This document shows, piece after piece, positions 26,792 through 34,841 of a DNA stretch of 64,000 nt. Source of the stretch: Variovorax paradoxus (GTDB lineage Bacteria; Pseudomonadota; Gammaproteobacteria; Burkholderiales; Burkholderiaceae_C). Location: assembly GCF_030815855.1 (NCBI RefSeq), contig NZ_JAUSXG010000001.1, positions 4,650,001 to 4,714,000 on the forward strand, written 5' to 3'. Under the pieces are notes generated by a model, which ran no database searches, was not told the origin of the DNA, and saw only the letters and a program-made list of their open reading frames with translations. The position numbers and the translations under genes are program-made. How positions within the stretch are numbered: the stretch's first letter is position 1; every line of letters begins with the position of its first letter.

Positions 26792-28363
26792 CTACCTTCT
26801 CGGGAAGATCGGCAAACCGACCTCGACGCGAAGGTGCCTCGGACTGTCGACGCTGTCCGTGTCAGAGATTCCAAGCTTTTTGAAGATCTTCGAACTCGTA
26901 TCCGGCAGCAAGGGCACGAGGCACCTCGCGATCGTCCACAACGCGAACATCAGGCAGGAGAGAACTTCGGCAAGTTCCGCTGTGTCCTTGGTGGCGGCTG
27001 CGGGGTCGGCCGATCGAGAGCCTTTGGCCAAGACCCATGGCGCGCGCTCGGCAACGTAGCGGTTGCAGTCCGCCACGAAGCCCCAGACCTGATCGAGCGC
27101 GCGATCGAAGGCAAAGGCCTCTGAATGGGCCTGTACAGATGGCGGCAGCCGCTTGGCATTCTGGAGCAACCAGTCGCTCTTACTGTGGGCGACCGAAGGC
27201 CACGGCCCAATGCCCGCGAGATACTGAGCGACCATGCTCAAAACCCGGTGTACTAGGTTGCCCAGTTGGCCTGCCAGTTCGGACTCGTAGGCTTGCTGGA
27301 ATCTTGTATGCGAGAAGTCACCGTCACTTGTCGATCGAATATGGCGCAGGAGAAAGTAGCGCAGGGCATCCGATCCAAGCGCTTTTGCCAATGGCGTTGG
27401 ATCAACCGCATTGCCCGTCGATTTGCCTATCTTGCGTCCTTCCGCGGTGACGTAGCCATGGACAAGGATCCTTGTGGGCAAGGGCAACCTCGCAGACAGC
27501 AACATCGCCGGCCAGTAGATAGCGTGAAAGCGAGTGATGCCCTTGCCGACAACGTGCTCGCGTGAAATGGCGAGATCCCACCACTGAGAAGATGTGTCTC
27601 CTCCAGCTCCAAAGCCAAGGGCAGAAATGTAGTTCACAAGGGCATCGAACCACACGTAGATCACTTGGCTAGGGTCTCCTGGTACCGGGATGCCCCAGCC
27701 GCGGGCGCGGGCGGCACTACGCGATATGCTGAAATCCTCAAGGCCTTCGTCAAGCCACGAAAGCACTTCATTGAGGCGGGACGCGGGGACAATGTCGATC
27801 TCGCCGTGTGCGTAGGCCTTGCGCAGTTGGCTTTCATAACGCGAAAGCCTGAAGAACCAGTTTTCCTCTTCGATCCAATCCGGTCGCGTGCCGTGCTCGG
27901 GACAAAGGCCGCCCACAAGATCAGCATCCTTGTAGAACTGTTCGCAACCGCTGCAGTAGAGCCCTGCGTACACCCGCTTGTAAATATCACCTCTGTCACA
28001 GCATTTCTTCCACAAGGCTTCCACGGCCGGCCGATGCCGCGGGTCGGCGCTGGTGCGGATGAAATCGTCGTAGGTTAGATTGAGCGTCGTTCCAAGCTCT
28101 GCAAAACGGCCTGCGTTCTGAGCCACCAGCTCCGTGACGTGGATGCCGGCGGCATCCGCCGCACGAACATTCTTGATGCTATTTTCATCGGTGCCGGCTT
28201 GAAGTCGGACCTGAAATCCTTGCTGACGATACAGGCGTGCAAGCGCGTCTGCCTGCACAGCTTCGAGCGCGAACCCGATGTGTGGGGCACCGTTGACATA
28301 TGGAATCGCGGTGGTGATGTAGCGGCAGGCGCCCGCGCCGGGGGCAACACTCTCAGTGGGCAT
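26792..28363 (-). CDS. Second-type methionyl-tRNA synthetase (short form)
   Basis: This protein of 523 aa has the class I signature PHIGFALEAVQADALARL (HIGH) and EGRKIGKSTGN (KMSKS-type loop, KIGKS). A zinc-knuckle region CSGCEQF...GGLCPEHG is present. The anticodon-binding alpha-helical domain follows (FAFDRALDQVWGFVADCNRY). The C-terminal dimerisation domain of long MetG enzymes is missing. ATG 28363 is preferred over 28399 because GAGGAG precedes it by 6 nt. Extra MetRS copies of this sort can protect against MetRS inhibitors (established for other bacteria; inference here). A leader with a terminator-like hairpin lies directly upstream. Confidence 0.9.
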   Translation of the reverse strand: MPTESVAPGAGACRYITTAIPYVNGAPHIGFALEAVQADALARLYRQQGFQVRLQAGTDENSIKNVRAADAAGIHVTELVAQNAGRFAELGTTLNLTYDDFIRTSADPRHRPAVEALWKKCCDRGDIYKRVYAGLYCSGCEQFYKDADLVGGLCPEHGTRPDWIEEENWFFRLSRYESQLRKAYAHGEIDIVPASRLNEVLSWLDEGLEDFSISRSAARARGWGIPVPGDPSQVIYVWFDALVNYISALGFGAGGDTSSQWWDLAISREHVVGKGITRFHAIYWPAMLLSARLPLPTRILVHGYVTAEGRKIGKSTGNAVDPTPLAKALGSDALRYFLLRHIRSTSDGDFSHTRFQQAYESELAGQLGNLVHRVLSMVAQYLAGIGPWPSVAHSKSDWLLQNAKRLPPSVQAHSEAFAFDRALDQVWGFVADCNRYVAERAPWVLAKGSRSADPAAATKDTAELAEVLSCLMFALWTIARCLVPLLPDTSSKIFKKLGISDTDSVDSPRHLRVEVGLPIFPRR

Positions 28364-28403
28364 GCGAAACTCCTCAAAGGTGGTGAGGCGGTTTCCCAAT
28401 GAG

Positions 28404-28431
28404 AAAAGCCGCCCCAGGTGGAAGCGGCTTT
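28404..28431 (-). terminator. Intrinsic terminator in the metRS leader
   Basis: On the minus strand AAAGCCGC and GCGGCTTT form an 8-bp stem around an 11-12-nt loop, followed by T residues (TTTTCT). It lies 41 nt before the MetRS start codon and after the leader frame, so it would act as an attenuator, not as the end of a gene. Confidence 0.65.
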
Positions 28432-28450
28432 GGCGTTGGTAGTGATCAGG

Positions 28451-28531
28451 TCACGCGCTGCAAATGTCCGCTTCCGGTGGGGAGCGCGACATCTTCATCG
28501 ACACAGAGGTTGCTGACGCTTTGTTGACCAT
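28451..28531 (-). CDS. Putative 26-aa leader peptide with Met codons
   Basis: ATG 28531 to TGA encodes MVNKASATSVSMKMSRSPPE and then ADICSA. The Met-Lys-Met codons immediately precede the first arm of a possible hairpin. An in-frame TAG three codons upstream fixes the start. There is no good Shine-Dalgarno, which is the main weakness. Confidence 0.4.
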   Translation of the reverse strand: MVNKASATSVSMKMSRSPPEADICSA

Positions 28532-28690
28532 GATGAGATGCTAGCCGATGCGTTGATTGATCGCAATGTAGATGGAAAAGTGAGCGTGGATCCTCTTGGG
28601 GAGGGACGAGCTGGCGGGCAAAAGCTTCTGCGAGCAAGGCCGACTACCCAGTCGCAGACTTGTGTGTCGGCCCAGCATTTGCTGTTCCGC

Positions 28691-29263
28691 TCAGATAAAG
28701 CGGCTGAGGTCGGGCCAGTGTTGCCGCACTAGGCCTGCTTCGTTGCCATCCTCCGTCATGAGACAAAAGTCTGAGAAATCAAATCCCGGCCCAACCATGC
28801 ATGCCGTCAGCACGTGCTCGGGACCGGCATGCACAACCATTGGCTGTGCAGCCTGCCACGTCCCGCCAGGTACGGTGTGCTGCGGCCGCGTCTCTTCAGA
28901 ATCGACCGGTCCAAGTCGCGTGCACGCGGGGGCTTCGCGCAGCGTCATGGATGACGTCCAGAGCAGAAGCGGCGCTCCCTCCAGGTGTACCCATACCTCG
29001 TCGGAGCTCACCTTATGCCACCGCGACCTAGAACCGGCGTCAAGCAAGAAATAGATGCTCGTCAGTGCGGACCTAGAGGTTCGGCCGTCGCGAGGTGACA
29101 CGGTCGCGGGAGAGCGAAAGACTTCACGGTACCAGCCACCTTCCGGATGGGGTTGTAAACCAAGGATTGAAACAAGTTGCTGTACACGCGAAGTCTTCGA
29201 CTTGCCATCGAGGGAAGCAAGAGGGGGCTGTCTATCGCCAGGGTCGTGTATGAAAGTTCCCAT
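28691..29263 (-). CDS. DUF985-family cupin protein
   Basis: This 190-aa protein has the family body RVQQLVSILGLQPHPEGGWY, REVFRSPATV, SIYFLLDAGSRSRWHKVSSD, EVWVHLEGAPLLLW and GTWQAAQPMVVHAGPEHVLT. The HPEGGWYRE and RWHKVxxDEVWxxxxG motifs define DUF985 (YML079w-like) double-stranded beta-helix proteins. The function is unknown; some members are thought to bind sugars. The first ~25 residues are not conserved, so the true start may be later. It is upstream of the MetRS leader on the same strand. Confidence 0.8.
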   Translation of the reverse strand: MGTFIHDPGDRQPPLASLDGKSKTSRVQQLVSILGLQPHPEGGWYREVFRSPATVSPRDGRTSRSALTSIYFLLDAGSRSRWHKVSSDEVWVHLEGAPLLLWTSSMTLREAPACTRLGPVDSEETRPQHTVPGGTWQAAQPMVVHAGPEHVLTACMVGPGFDFSDFCLMTEDGNEAGLVRQHWPDLSRFI

Positions 29264-29525
29264 TGTCCGGCTAGACGTATGTCTGCGATGTAATCTTCAA
29301 CGGCAAAATTTTCCTCCGACGGCCCTAGGGATGCACTGACTGAACATGCTGCAGACCGTCCGAAAACCTCACCTACCTCGGTGTGGTCGGCTGGTAAGGT
29401 GCTGGCAAACGTCGCTGGACGTCTGCAAGGCGGTCACCTTTTTGCTAAGTCGAAGACGGACTTCGCTGCCACCGGTTTCCCGGAGTTTCGCTGCGCTTGA
29501 CGAGCCACAGCGTCCGCACGCCGCT

Positions 29526-30275
29526 TCAACCCGCTTGCGCCGCCCATTGCACAGCATCCGCGCCGGCAGGGATGTGCAGCGGCGATGACGCGTCCGCAGC
29601 AACTCGCCACACCGCTTCGGCCACATCCTGCATTCGAGTCCCCGCACCGGTGGACTCGCTCATGCGAGCAATGGTCTTCCGCATGAAGTCTGCGTACACC
29701 TCGTCTTCCATCCCGCGAAGGTGGGCACGAGCAGTGTCCCGAAAGCGTGTTTCACCAGATGATCCGGGCAGCACGACATGAATACGAACGCCGAACTGCT
29801 GGACCTCGCTTGCGAGTGACTCGCTGAAGGCGTTGACGGCGGCCTTGGCCGCACGGTAGACGCCAACCAGTGGCAGTGGCTTGTACGTGACGCTGGACGT
29901 GATGTTCACCACGACGCCGGACCGGCGTGCACGCATCTGCGGCAAGACCGCCTGTGTGAGCGCCATCGTCCCGAAGGTATTCGTGTCGAACAGCGCGCGC
30001 ACGGTCTCCATGTCCATCAGCTCGAATGGCGCCGGCGCCCCGAAGCCGGCGTTGTTGACGAGGACATCGATCGGGCCTGCCGCTTCGATGGCGTTACGGA
30101 TGCTCTGCGCGTCCGTGACGTCCAGCTGCAGCACGCGCAGACGCTCGGAACGCGGGAACAAGTCCTCGCGCGGCATGCGCATCGTGGCAAGCACCCGCCA
30201 GTCGCGTTCGAGAAAGTAGCGTGCGGTTTCCAGGCCGAAGCCGGAGGAGCAACCGGTGATCATGATGGTTTTCAA
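29526..30275 (-). CDS. SDR-family oxidoreductase, paired with AraC regulator
   Basis: This 249-aa protein has TGCSSGFGLETARYF (cofactor), LQLDVTD, NNAGFG and catalytic YRAAKAA. The start is TTG 30275 (LKTIMITGC): GAAAGAG lies about 7 nt upstream and homology begins there. A long in-frame extension to 30461 lacks homology and would overlap the divergent AraC gene. It belongs to the retinol/ketoreductase-like SDRs. The AraC-family gene at 30373 is divergent and probably regulates it. Confidence 0.85.
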   Translation of the reverse strand: MKTIMITGCSSGFGLETARYFLERDWRVLATMRMPREDLFPRSERLRVLQLDVTDAQSIRNAIEAAGPIDVLVNNAGFGAPAPFELMDMETVRALFDTNTFGTMALTQAVLPQMRARRSGVVVNITSSVTYKPLPLVGVYRAAKAAVNAFSESLASEVQQFGVRIHVVLPGSSGETRFRDTARAHLRGMEDEVYADFMRKTIARMSESTGAGTRMQDVAEAVWRVAADASSPLHIPAGADAVQWAAQAG

Positions 30276-30372
30276 GGAGGCTCTTTCGAAAGTGAAGGAT
30301 GCTGGACGATAGATGGCCGCAGCCGTACTCGCTACCATTCGGAGTCCTTTGTTCATTGGAGAGAGTCCAGTC

Positions 30373-31308
30373 ATGGTGGATCCCTTGGCGGAGGTGGTCA
30401 TGCTGCTGCAGCCGGCCGCGCGGTTCTCCAAGCAGGTCGTCGGTGCAGGTCGGTGGCGCATCCGGCGCTCGGACGCCGGGCAACCCTTCTATTGCGCTGT
30501 TCTTGAGGGCAGCTGCCGTCTGGCGCTCGACGGGTGCGAGCCGATCGTGCTGCAGGCGGGCGATTTCATCCTTGTGCCTGCGGCCTTCGGCGTCGCCATG
30601 TCCAGCCTCGAGCCGCTGAACGAGGCGGCCGACACCGTGCCGGCCTCGCTGGGCCCGGGGCTGTTCAGGATCGGCACCGCAGAGGGCCCGATTGACCTGC
30701 GTATTCAGGCCGGGCATTGCAGTTTCGGCTCACCGGACAAGACGCTGCTGGTCTCGCTGCTGCCGCAGTACGTTCACGTGCGCGGCGAGCAACGGCTCGC
30801 GACGCTCGTGGCGCTGGTGAGCGAAGAGTCGCGCGAAAAACGGCCGGCGCGTGAGGTCGTGCTCGCGCGACTGTTGGAGGTGCTGCTGATCGAAGCGCTG
30901 CGGGCCACAGCCAGCACGACAGCGTCGCCGGGCCTTGCGCGCGGGTTGGCCGACGCGCGCATCTCAGCCGCCATCCGTGCCATGCACGAGTACCCCGCGC
31001 GCCCGTGGACGGTCCTGGCATTGGCGAAGCAGGCCGCGCTGTCGCGCTCGGCGTTCTTCGAGCGTTTTGGCCGTACTGTGGGCGTACCGCCGATGGAATA
31101 CCTGCTCGCCTGGCGCATGGCATTGGCCAAAGACCTGCTGCGTAGCGGCGACATGGGCATCGCCCACGTCGCCGAGCGTGTTGGCTACAGCTCAGCGAGC
31201 ACGTTCAGCGTGGCGTTCGCGCGGCATGTTGGCCGCACGCCGACGCAATATGCACGTGAGCAGGCTATCGAGAAAGACGCTCTAACCGCCGATCACCTGT
31301 CGAGCTGA
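30373..31308 (+). CDS. AraC-family regulator with cupin sensor
   Basis: This protein of 311 aa has an N-terminal AraC-type cupin (CAVLEGSCRLALDGCEPIVL, then QAGDFILVPAAFGVAM) and a C-terminal double HTH (PWTVLALAKQAALSRSAFFE, then RFGRTVGVPP, and GIAHVAERVGYSSASTFSVA, then FARHVGRTPTQYAR). ATG 30373 gives the standard length. The gap to the divergent SDR start is under 100 bp, a typical regulator/target pair. Confidence 0.88.
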   Translation: MVDPLAEVVMLLQPAARFSKQVVGAGRWRIRRSDAGQPFYCAVLEGSCRLALDGCEPIVLQAGDFILVPAAFGVAMSSLEPLNEAADTVPASLGPGLFRIGTAEGPIDLRIQAGHCSFGSPDKTLLVSLLPQYVHVRGEQRLATLVALVSEESREKRPAREVVLARLLEVLLIEALRATASTTASPGLARGLADARISAAIRAMHEYPARPWTVLALAKQAALSRSAFFERFGRTVGVPPMEYLLAWRMALAKDLLRSGDMGIAHVAERVGYSSASTFSVAFARHVGRTPTQYAREQAIEKDALTADHLSS

Positions 31309-31700
31309 GAAAACCAAAAGATGGACCTGCTGCTCACCATCGCTCTGGCCCTTTCTAATGCCCTTCTGAACTTCCGCTTTTTGCCGACTGTCGATGGCGA
31401 CGACAGCACGCATGTCGATCTCGCCCGCGCTGAAGTGGTTCTCAAGGAACTGCCGCGCCACGATCGTGTAGCGCTCGATCGTCGGTGATGCCAGGCCTTG
31501 CTGCTCGCGCAAGTGACGGGCGAAAGCGGCCGCGAGATCTTCGATCGGGGTTGAACTTGCGATGGCTTGCGCGCACACGCCACGAGATCGCAGGAAGCCC
31601 ACACATGCCGAACGCCGTACTCTTCGCGCCGTCGGGTCTCGGGTCGGATCGGCCCGCGATGACGCCGCCGTCGGCGCAAGAACTGCTGGATTGAGCGGCG
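31290..31700 (-). pseudogene. Tyrosine integrase fragment (N-terminal SAM-like domain)
   Basis: The minus strand reads EDLAAAFARHLREQQGLASP, then TIERYTIVARQFLENHFS. This is the N-terminal core-binding domain of XerC-like integrases. Sequence after DMRAVVAID diverges and no catalytic R-HxxR-Y part exists here. It marks the left part of a decayed mobile element adjoining the AraC gene. Confidence 0.6.
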
Positions 31701-31893
31701 CGGATCCGTCCGCCTTGCTACGGCAGTGAGGCGGATCGATCCACTGCCTGATGGCTCGATCGCGGCGCACTGCAGTCATTCAGCGGGCGGCGCCGACTGA
31801 CTACAAACAGTCTAGTCCGGTCGTAGCCACTGGATCTCCGATCGCCCGGTAAAAGTCAACCAGCCAAGACGCGGCCAGGTTCCAATATTGAAA

Positions 31894-32145
31894 TCAGCTG
31901 ATTCGGGAATCGTCCGAGTACCCCTCCGGATCATCGATCCAGCGCTGAAGAGCCCCACGCGGCCATCCACAGGCGCGTCCGCCCAAATGCACAGGAGGAG
32001 GAAACTTGCCTCCAGCAATCCTGCGATACAAGGTGGCGCGGCTCAGTGCGGTGATGCGTATCACGTCGGCCATGCGAAAAAACGCGGGGCCTGTCGCGGT
32101 CAACAGATCAACATGGCGGTGATTGAAATGGGGTTCGAATTGCAT
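31894..32145 (-). CDS. AlpA-family DNA-binding protein
   Basis: The start ATG 32145 is preceded by AAGGAG. The 83-aa product contains GPAFFRMADVIRITALSRAT, then LYRRIAGGKFPPPVHLGGRA and CGWPRGALQRWIDD, the complete AlpA/MerR-like excisionase helix-turn-helix. Such proteins control integrase or mobilisation genes of integrative elements. It lies next to the mobilisation genes and in the same direction. Confidence 0.85.
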   Translation of the reverse strand: MQFEPHFNHRHVDLLTATGPAFFRMADVIRITALSRATLYRRIAGGKFPPPVHLGGRACGWPRGALQRWIDDPEGYSDDSRIS

Positions 32146-32495
32146 GACAACTCCTTGAAGTTGGGTCGAGCCTTCAAGTAGCGGCTTGCGTACCGACGGT
32201 GAATTTCTAACTTGAAGACCCCCGGCAAAAGCAGAACCGGCACCGGAACCAGAGCAGCGTTGCCATCCGGAATCGCCCCGGTAATTGCAGCCTAGCCCAG
32301 CGCCCCATAGACTCGTCTTCCGCATGGACCTGCGCCGAGCGTGCGACGACTCACAGCTTCTGACAACTGGCAGTTTTGACAGGAGGCAACGCCCTGGCCC
32401 GGGCACATTCACTACCAGGCTCAGACGACCACACCATCACGGTATCAATGCGGGCAACCCTGCAGAAGGTCACTGAAACGAGGACGATTCCACCA
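32146..32495. other. Gap between AlpA and relaxase genes
   Basis: No gene is recognised. The right side carries the relaxase stop. A long frame in phase with AlpA crosses it but shows no homology upstream of the AlpA ATG. Confidence 0.4.
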
Positions 32496-33602
32496 TCATC
32501 GGACACGTGGCCCAGACGAGTTGGCATGGGCGCGCTCCGGCGCCCGACTTCTCTCTGTGTCCTTCCACCGATCCGCCATTCGCTGCGCATCTGTCTGCAC
32601 AGCCGGCATGCGCGCGACGAAGCGCTCCACCCGGTCGGCCAACTCGGCCTGGCCCTGACTTCGAAGCGCATCCGCAATTGCGTGCCAGCCCGCTACCACC
32701 TCCTGCCGCGTGCGCTGCATGGTCTCTTTGCCGGCATCCAGGGTGCCTCGCTTTGTCTGTAAGGCCTGGAGCACGCTCTCCAGCTTGGCGCGCATGAAGG
32801 TCGAGGTCTTCGGCGGCCGATGCCCGGTCCGGTCGCTCAGGGGCAGCTGGTCGAATGCCCGAAGCGCGCGCAGCCGATGATGGATCGCATCCCTGTAGGG
32901 CTTGCGCATCTGCCCTCGCACTTGGCGCGGTGTGGCATTGGCCGCCACGCCCTGCTCACGCATCAGCGCGGCAAACTGCTCGCGCCATTGGCGCAGTGTT
33001 TCCTTGCGGATGTAGAGGCGCTTGCCCGGTTCGAACTCGTGTTCGCACTTGACCACCAGGTGCACATGCGGGTGCGGCTGGTCTGTGTGCAGCACCATGG
33101 CGTAGCGATATTGCAGCGCGAAGTTCTCGCGTGCGAAGACGCGGGCGGCCGCCAGTACCTTTTCCGGCGGCGTGCCTGCGGGCATGGACAAGACGATGTT
33201 GTGGACCAACTTCGCACGCATGTCTTTCTGCCCCTGAGCGGGTCTCGGCTTGTACTGGCTTCTACAAAGCTCAAGCTGCCAGTCGGCCGTGATCTCCTTG
33301 GCTGCACCCCGGCCCTGCTGCGCCAGCCCCTCGTCGGTTTCCAACTCCAGCTTGCCATGCCGGCCGATGTAGCGCAGATGGGCTTCGACGCCACCGATGT
33401 CCCGTCCGCCGCCGGAGACCTTCACCATCACCTCGGGCGTGCGGCCCACCGTGCGCTGGATTTGCGCGATCTGGTCGGCGCCGAAGCGCAGCGTGCCACC
33501 TGGCCCTCGCCGACCGTAGCTCACGATGTCCAGCGTGACGTCGCGCGGCGCATCGGTAAAGCCGCGGCGGCTTCGGCCCAAGCGCACCGTCTGTTCAGGC
33601 AT
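32496..33602 (-). CDS. Relaxase / mobilisation nuclease (MobA-type)
   Basis: This 368-aa protein has the relaxase metal-binding motif in TDQPHPHVHLVVKCEHE (His triad) and an upstream GGVEAHLRYIGRHG block. The C-terminal half is helical and charged. The start MPEQTVRLG overlaps the MobC stop by 8 nt, so the two are coupled. It should nick an oriT and pilot transfer of the element using a helper conjugation system, because no mating-pair genes are in view. The catalytic Tyr cannot be fixed by eye. Confidence 0.85.
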   Translation of the reverse strand: MPEQTVRLGRSRRGFTDAPRDVTLDIVSYGRRGPGGTLRFGADQIAQIQRTVGRTPEVMVKVSGGGRDIGGVEAHLRYIGRHGKLELETDEGLAQQGRGAAKEITADWQLELCRSQYKPRPAQGQKDMRAKLVHNIVLSMPAGTPPEKVLAAARVFARENFALQYRYAMVLHTDQPHPHVHLVVKCEHEFEPGKRLYIRKETLRQWREQFAALMREQGVAANATPRQVRGQMRKPYRDAIHHRLRALRAFDQLPLSDRTGHRPPKTSTFMRAKLESVLQALQTKRGTLDAGKETMQRTRQEVVAGWHAIADALRSQGQAELADRVERFVARMPAVQTDAQRMADRWKDTERSRAPERAHANSSGPRVR

Positions 33603-34176
33603 GGCGGCTCCCTTCGCCGGTCTCCCAACTGATGAGGTTGCGGCGCACGATGGCGGCCGTGACTTCGCGTGCCTCCTCGACTTCACGCCGGACCAGCGCG
33701 ATCGCTTCGCCGAGGTCCGGTGCCACCGGCTCCGGCAGAGTGTTCGGCATGCCGAACATTCGAAGCTGCCGTCCCAGCGCGGCCAATCGAGCTCCGGTCG
33801 CTTTGATCTGGTCCAGTTCGTTCGGCGGCAGCACGGCCTCTTCACGCACATGGTTGTGGATCAGCAGGGCCAGGTAGCTGCCTGTCTTCATTCCACGGGC
33901 ACGGGCTCGTCCGGTCGCCAGCGCTCGATCGCCCTTGCGAAGCCGCAGCGTGATCCGATCCGCCTCGCGAATGCCGCTTTCCGTTTCGCGCAGGGAGCGC
34001 CGTCCATCCGAGCCCAGCGAGATCTCACCGTTGGTCCTGAGGACCTCGTCGACCATCTTCGCAAGCAGAGTCGACGCATTGAGATGATGCCGCGCCGCCA
34101 GCGCGGCGAAGTGCGCCTTCGTATCGGACGGCACCCGAGTAGCTATCACGCGGCTCGATCGAAAGGTCTTGGTCAT
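33595..34176 (-). CDS. Plasmid mobilisation protein MobC-like
   Basis: This 193-aa protein has an N-terminal ribbon-helix-helix-like segment (SSRVIATRVPSDTKAHFAAL) and a C-terminal MobC region (RARGMKTGSYLALLIHNHVR, PPNELDQIKATGARLAALGR). It assists the relaxase at oriT. Within the gene lies the palindrome TGTTCGGCATGCCGAACA (33741-33758), encoding MFGMPN, which also occurs twice just upstream of the gene. Confidence 0.8.
   Translation of the reverse strand: MTKTFRSSRVIATRVPSDTKAHFAALAARHHLNASTLLAKMVDEVLRTNGEISLGSDGRRSLRETESGIREADRITLRLRKGDRALATGRARARGMKTGSYLALLIHNHVREEAVLPPNELDQIKATGARLAALGRQLRMFGMPNTLPEPVAPDLGEAIALVRREVEEAREVTAAIVRRNLISWETGEGSRHA
33741..33758. repeat. 18-bp perfect palindrome, copy 1 (in mobC)
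   Basis: TGTTCGGCATGCCGAACA is identical to the palindromes at 34333-34352 and 34490-34507. It lies inside the coding sequence, where it gives MFGMPN. The function is unknown. Confidence 0.85.
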
Positions 34177-34208
34177 TGCAACGCCGTTGCAGCAAACAAT
34201 GTCTGACG

Positions 34209-34841
34209 TCAGTCTATCCTGCCCTCATGGCCGCACAAGGACTTCGCCCTCGGAATTCCAGCGTAGAGCTCCCCTCGCCGTTTCGCGGCTCCGGAGCGTT
34301 GCGGTCGATCGGCAGTTCGGAGCCCTCCATCGATGTTCGGCATGCCGAACATTGCGGAGGTGGACGGGACGATCCCACGCTCGTAGCCGCACAAGGACTG
34401 TGGTCCTCGGAATTCCAGTGTCGAGCTCACCTCGCAGTTTCGCGGCTCCGGAGCGTTGCCGTGGATCAACCGTTCGAAGACCACGATCGTGTTCGGCATG
34501 CCGAACATTGCGGAGGGGGACGGAACGTTTCCGCCCTCGTAGCCGCACAAAGACTTTGCCCCCGAAGTTTCGACGTCGTCCTGCGACCGCTGGGTCCAGG
34601 CTGCCGAAACCGAATCTTCATTCCGCTCGCGAAGCAAGCCCAGCACCGGTGACTGGCGCAGGTGTACTTCAAGCTCATCTGCCAGGGGTCGAACCCTTGG
34701 GTCGTCTGCCACCAACTCGATGAAATCGTGCTCCAGGAATGCGGAGTCGACCGCCTTCAAGCGAAAGGCGATAGCCGCGGGTAGCGCTGCTACATCGTCC
34801 AGCCGGACGGGCGCCACAGCTGGCGGCGAACTATCGGGCAT
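34209..34841 (-). CDS. Unknown protein coupled to CD-NTase, C-terminal 52-aa repeats
   Basis: ATG 34841 overlaps the CD-NTase stop (TGATG), indicating translational coupling. The 210-aa product has a unique first ~95 residues (VRLDDVAALPAAIAFRLKAV, DFIELVADDPRVRPLADELE). The second half comes from an exact 156-bp (52-codon) repeat that stays in frame and contains SLCGY/HE and AMFGMPN. I do not recognise the unique part. It could be a third CBASS gene, or an original protein whose end was replaced by repeat DNA from the mobilisation region. Confidence 0.5.
   Translation of the reverse strand: MPDSSPPAVAPVRLDDVAALPAAIAFRLKAVDSAFLEHDFIELVADDPRVRPLADELEVHLRQSPVLGLLRERNEDSVSAAWTQRSQDDVETSGAKSLCGYEGGNVPSPSAMFGMPNTIVVFERLIHGNAPEPRNCEVSSTLEFRGPQSLCGYERGIVPSTSAMFGMPNIDGGLRTADRPQRSGAAKRRGELYAGIPRAKSLCGHEGRID
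34230..34590. repeat. 156-bp tandem repeat with internal palindrome
   Basis: GCCGCACAAG-type boundaries recur at 34230, 34386 and 34542, exactly 156 bp apart. This gives two full diverged copies and the beginning of a third. Shared blocks include GGAATTCC, GTTTCGCGGCTCCGGAGCGT and the palindrome TGTTCGGCATGCCGAACA (34333-34352, with two extra bases, and 34490-34507). It lies just upstream of mobC, where an oriT is expected. Confidence 0.85.

Larger units (their letters stand above)
28404..28531 (-). promoter_or_regulatory. Candidate ribosome-mediated attenuator of metRS
   Basis: The leader contains a short frame with two internal Met codons (28451-28531), a segment GGAAGCGG (complement of 28468-28475) and the terminator arm containing CCGCTTCC (complement of 28420-28427). 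The last two are perfectly complementary over 8 nt, so they can form an antiterminator that disrupts the terminator. GTCGCGCT and AGCGCG(T)GAC around the end of the leader frame can form the competing 1:2 hairpin. This is the logic of trp-type attenuation, with Met codons as sensor. Confidence 0.5.

Noticed and set aside
34230-34590. 156-bp repeats considered as CRISPR-like array
   Set aside because: The repeats are contiguous and long and have no unique spacers.
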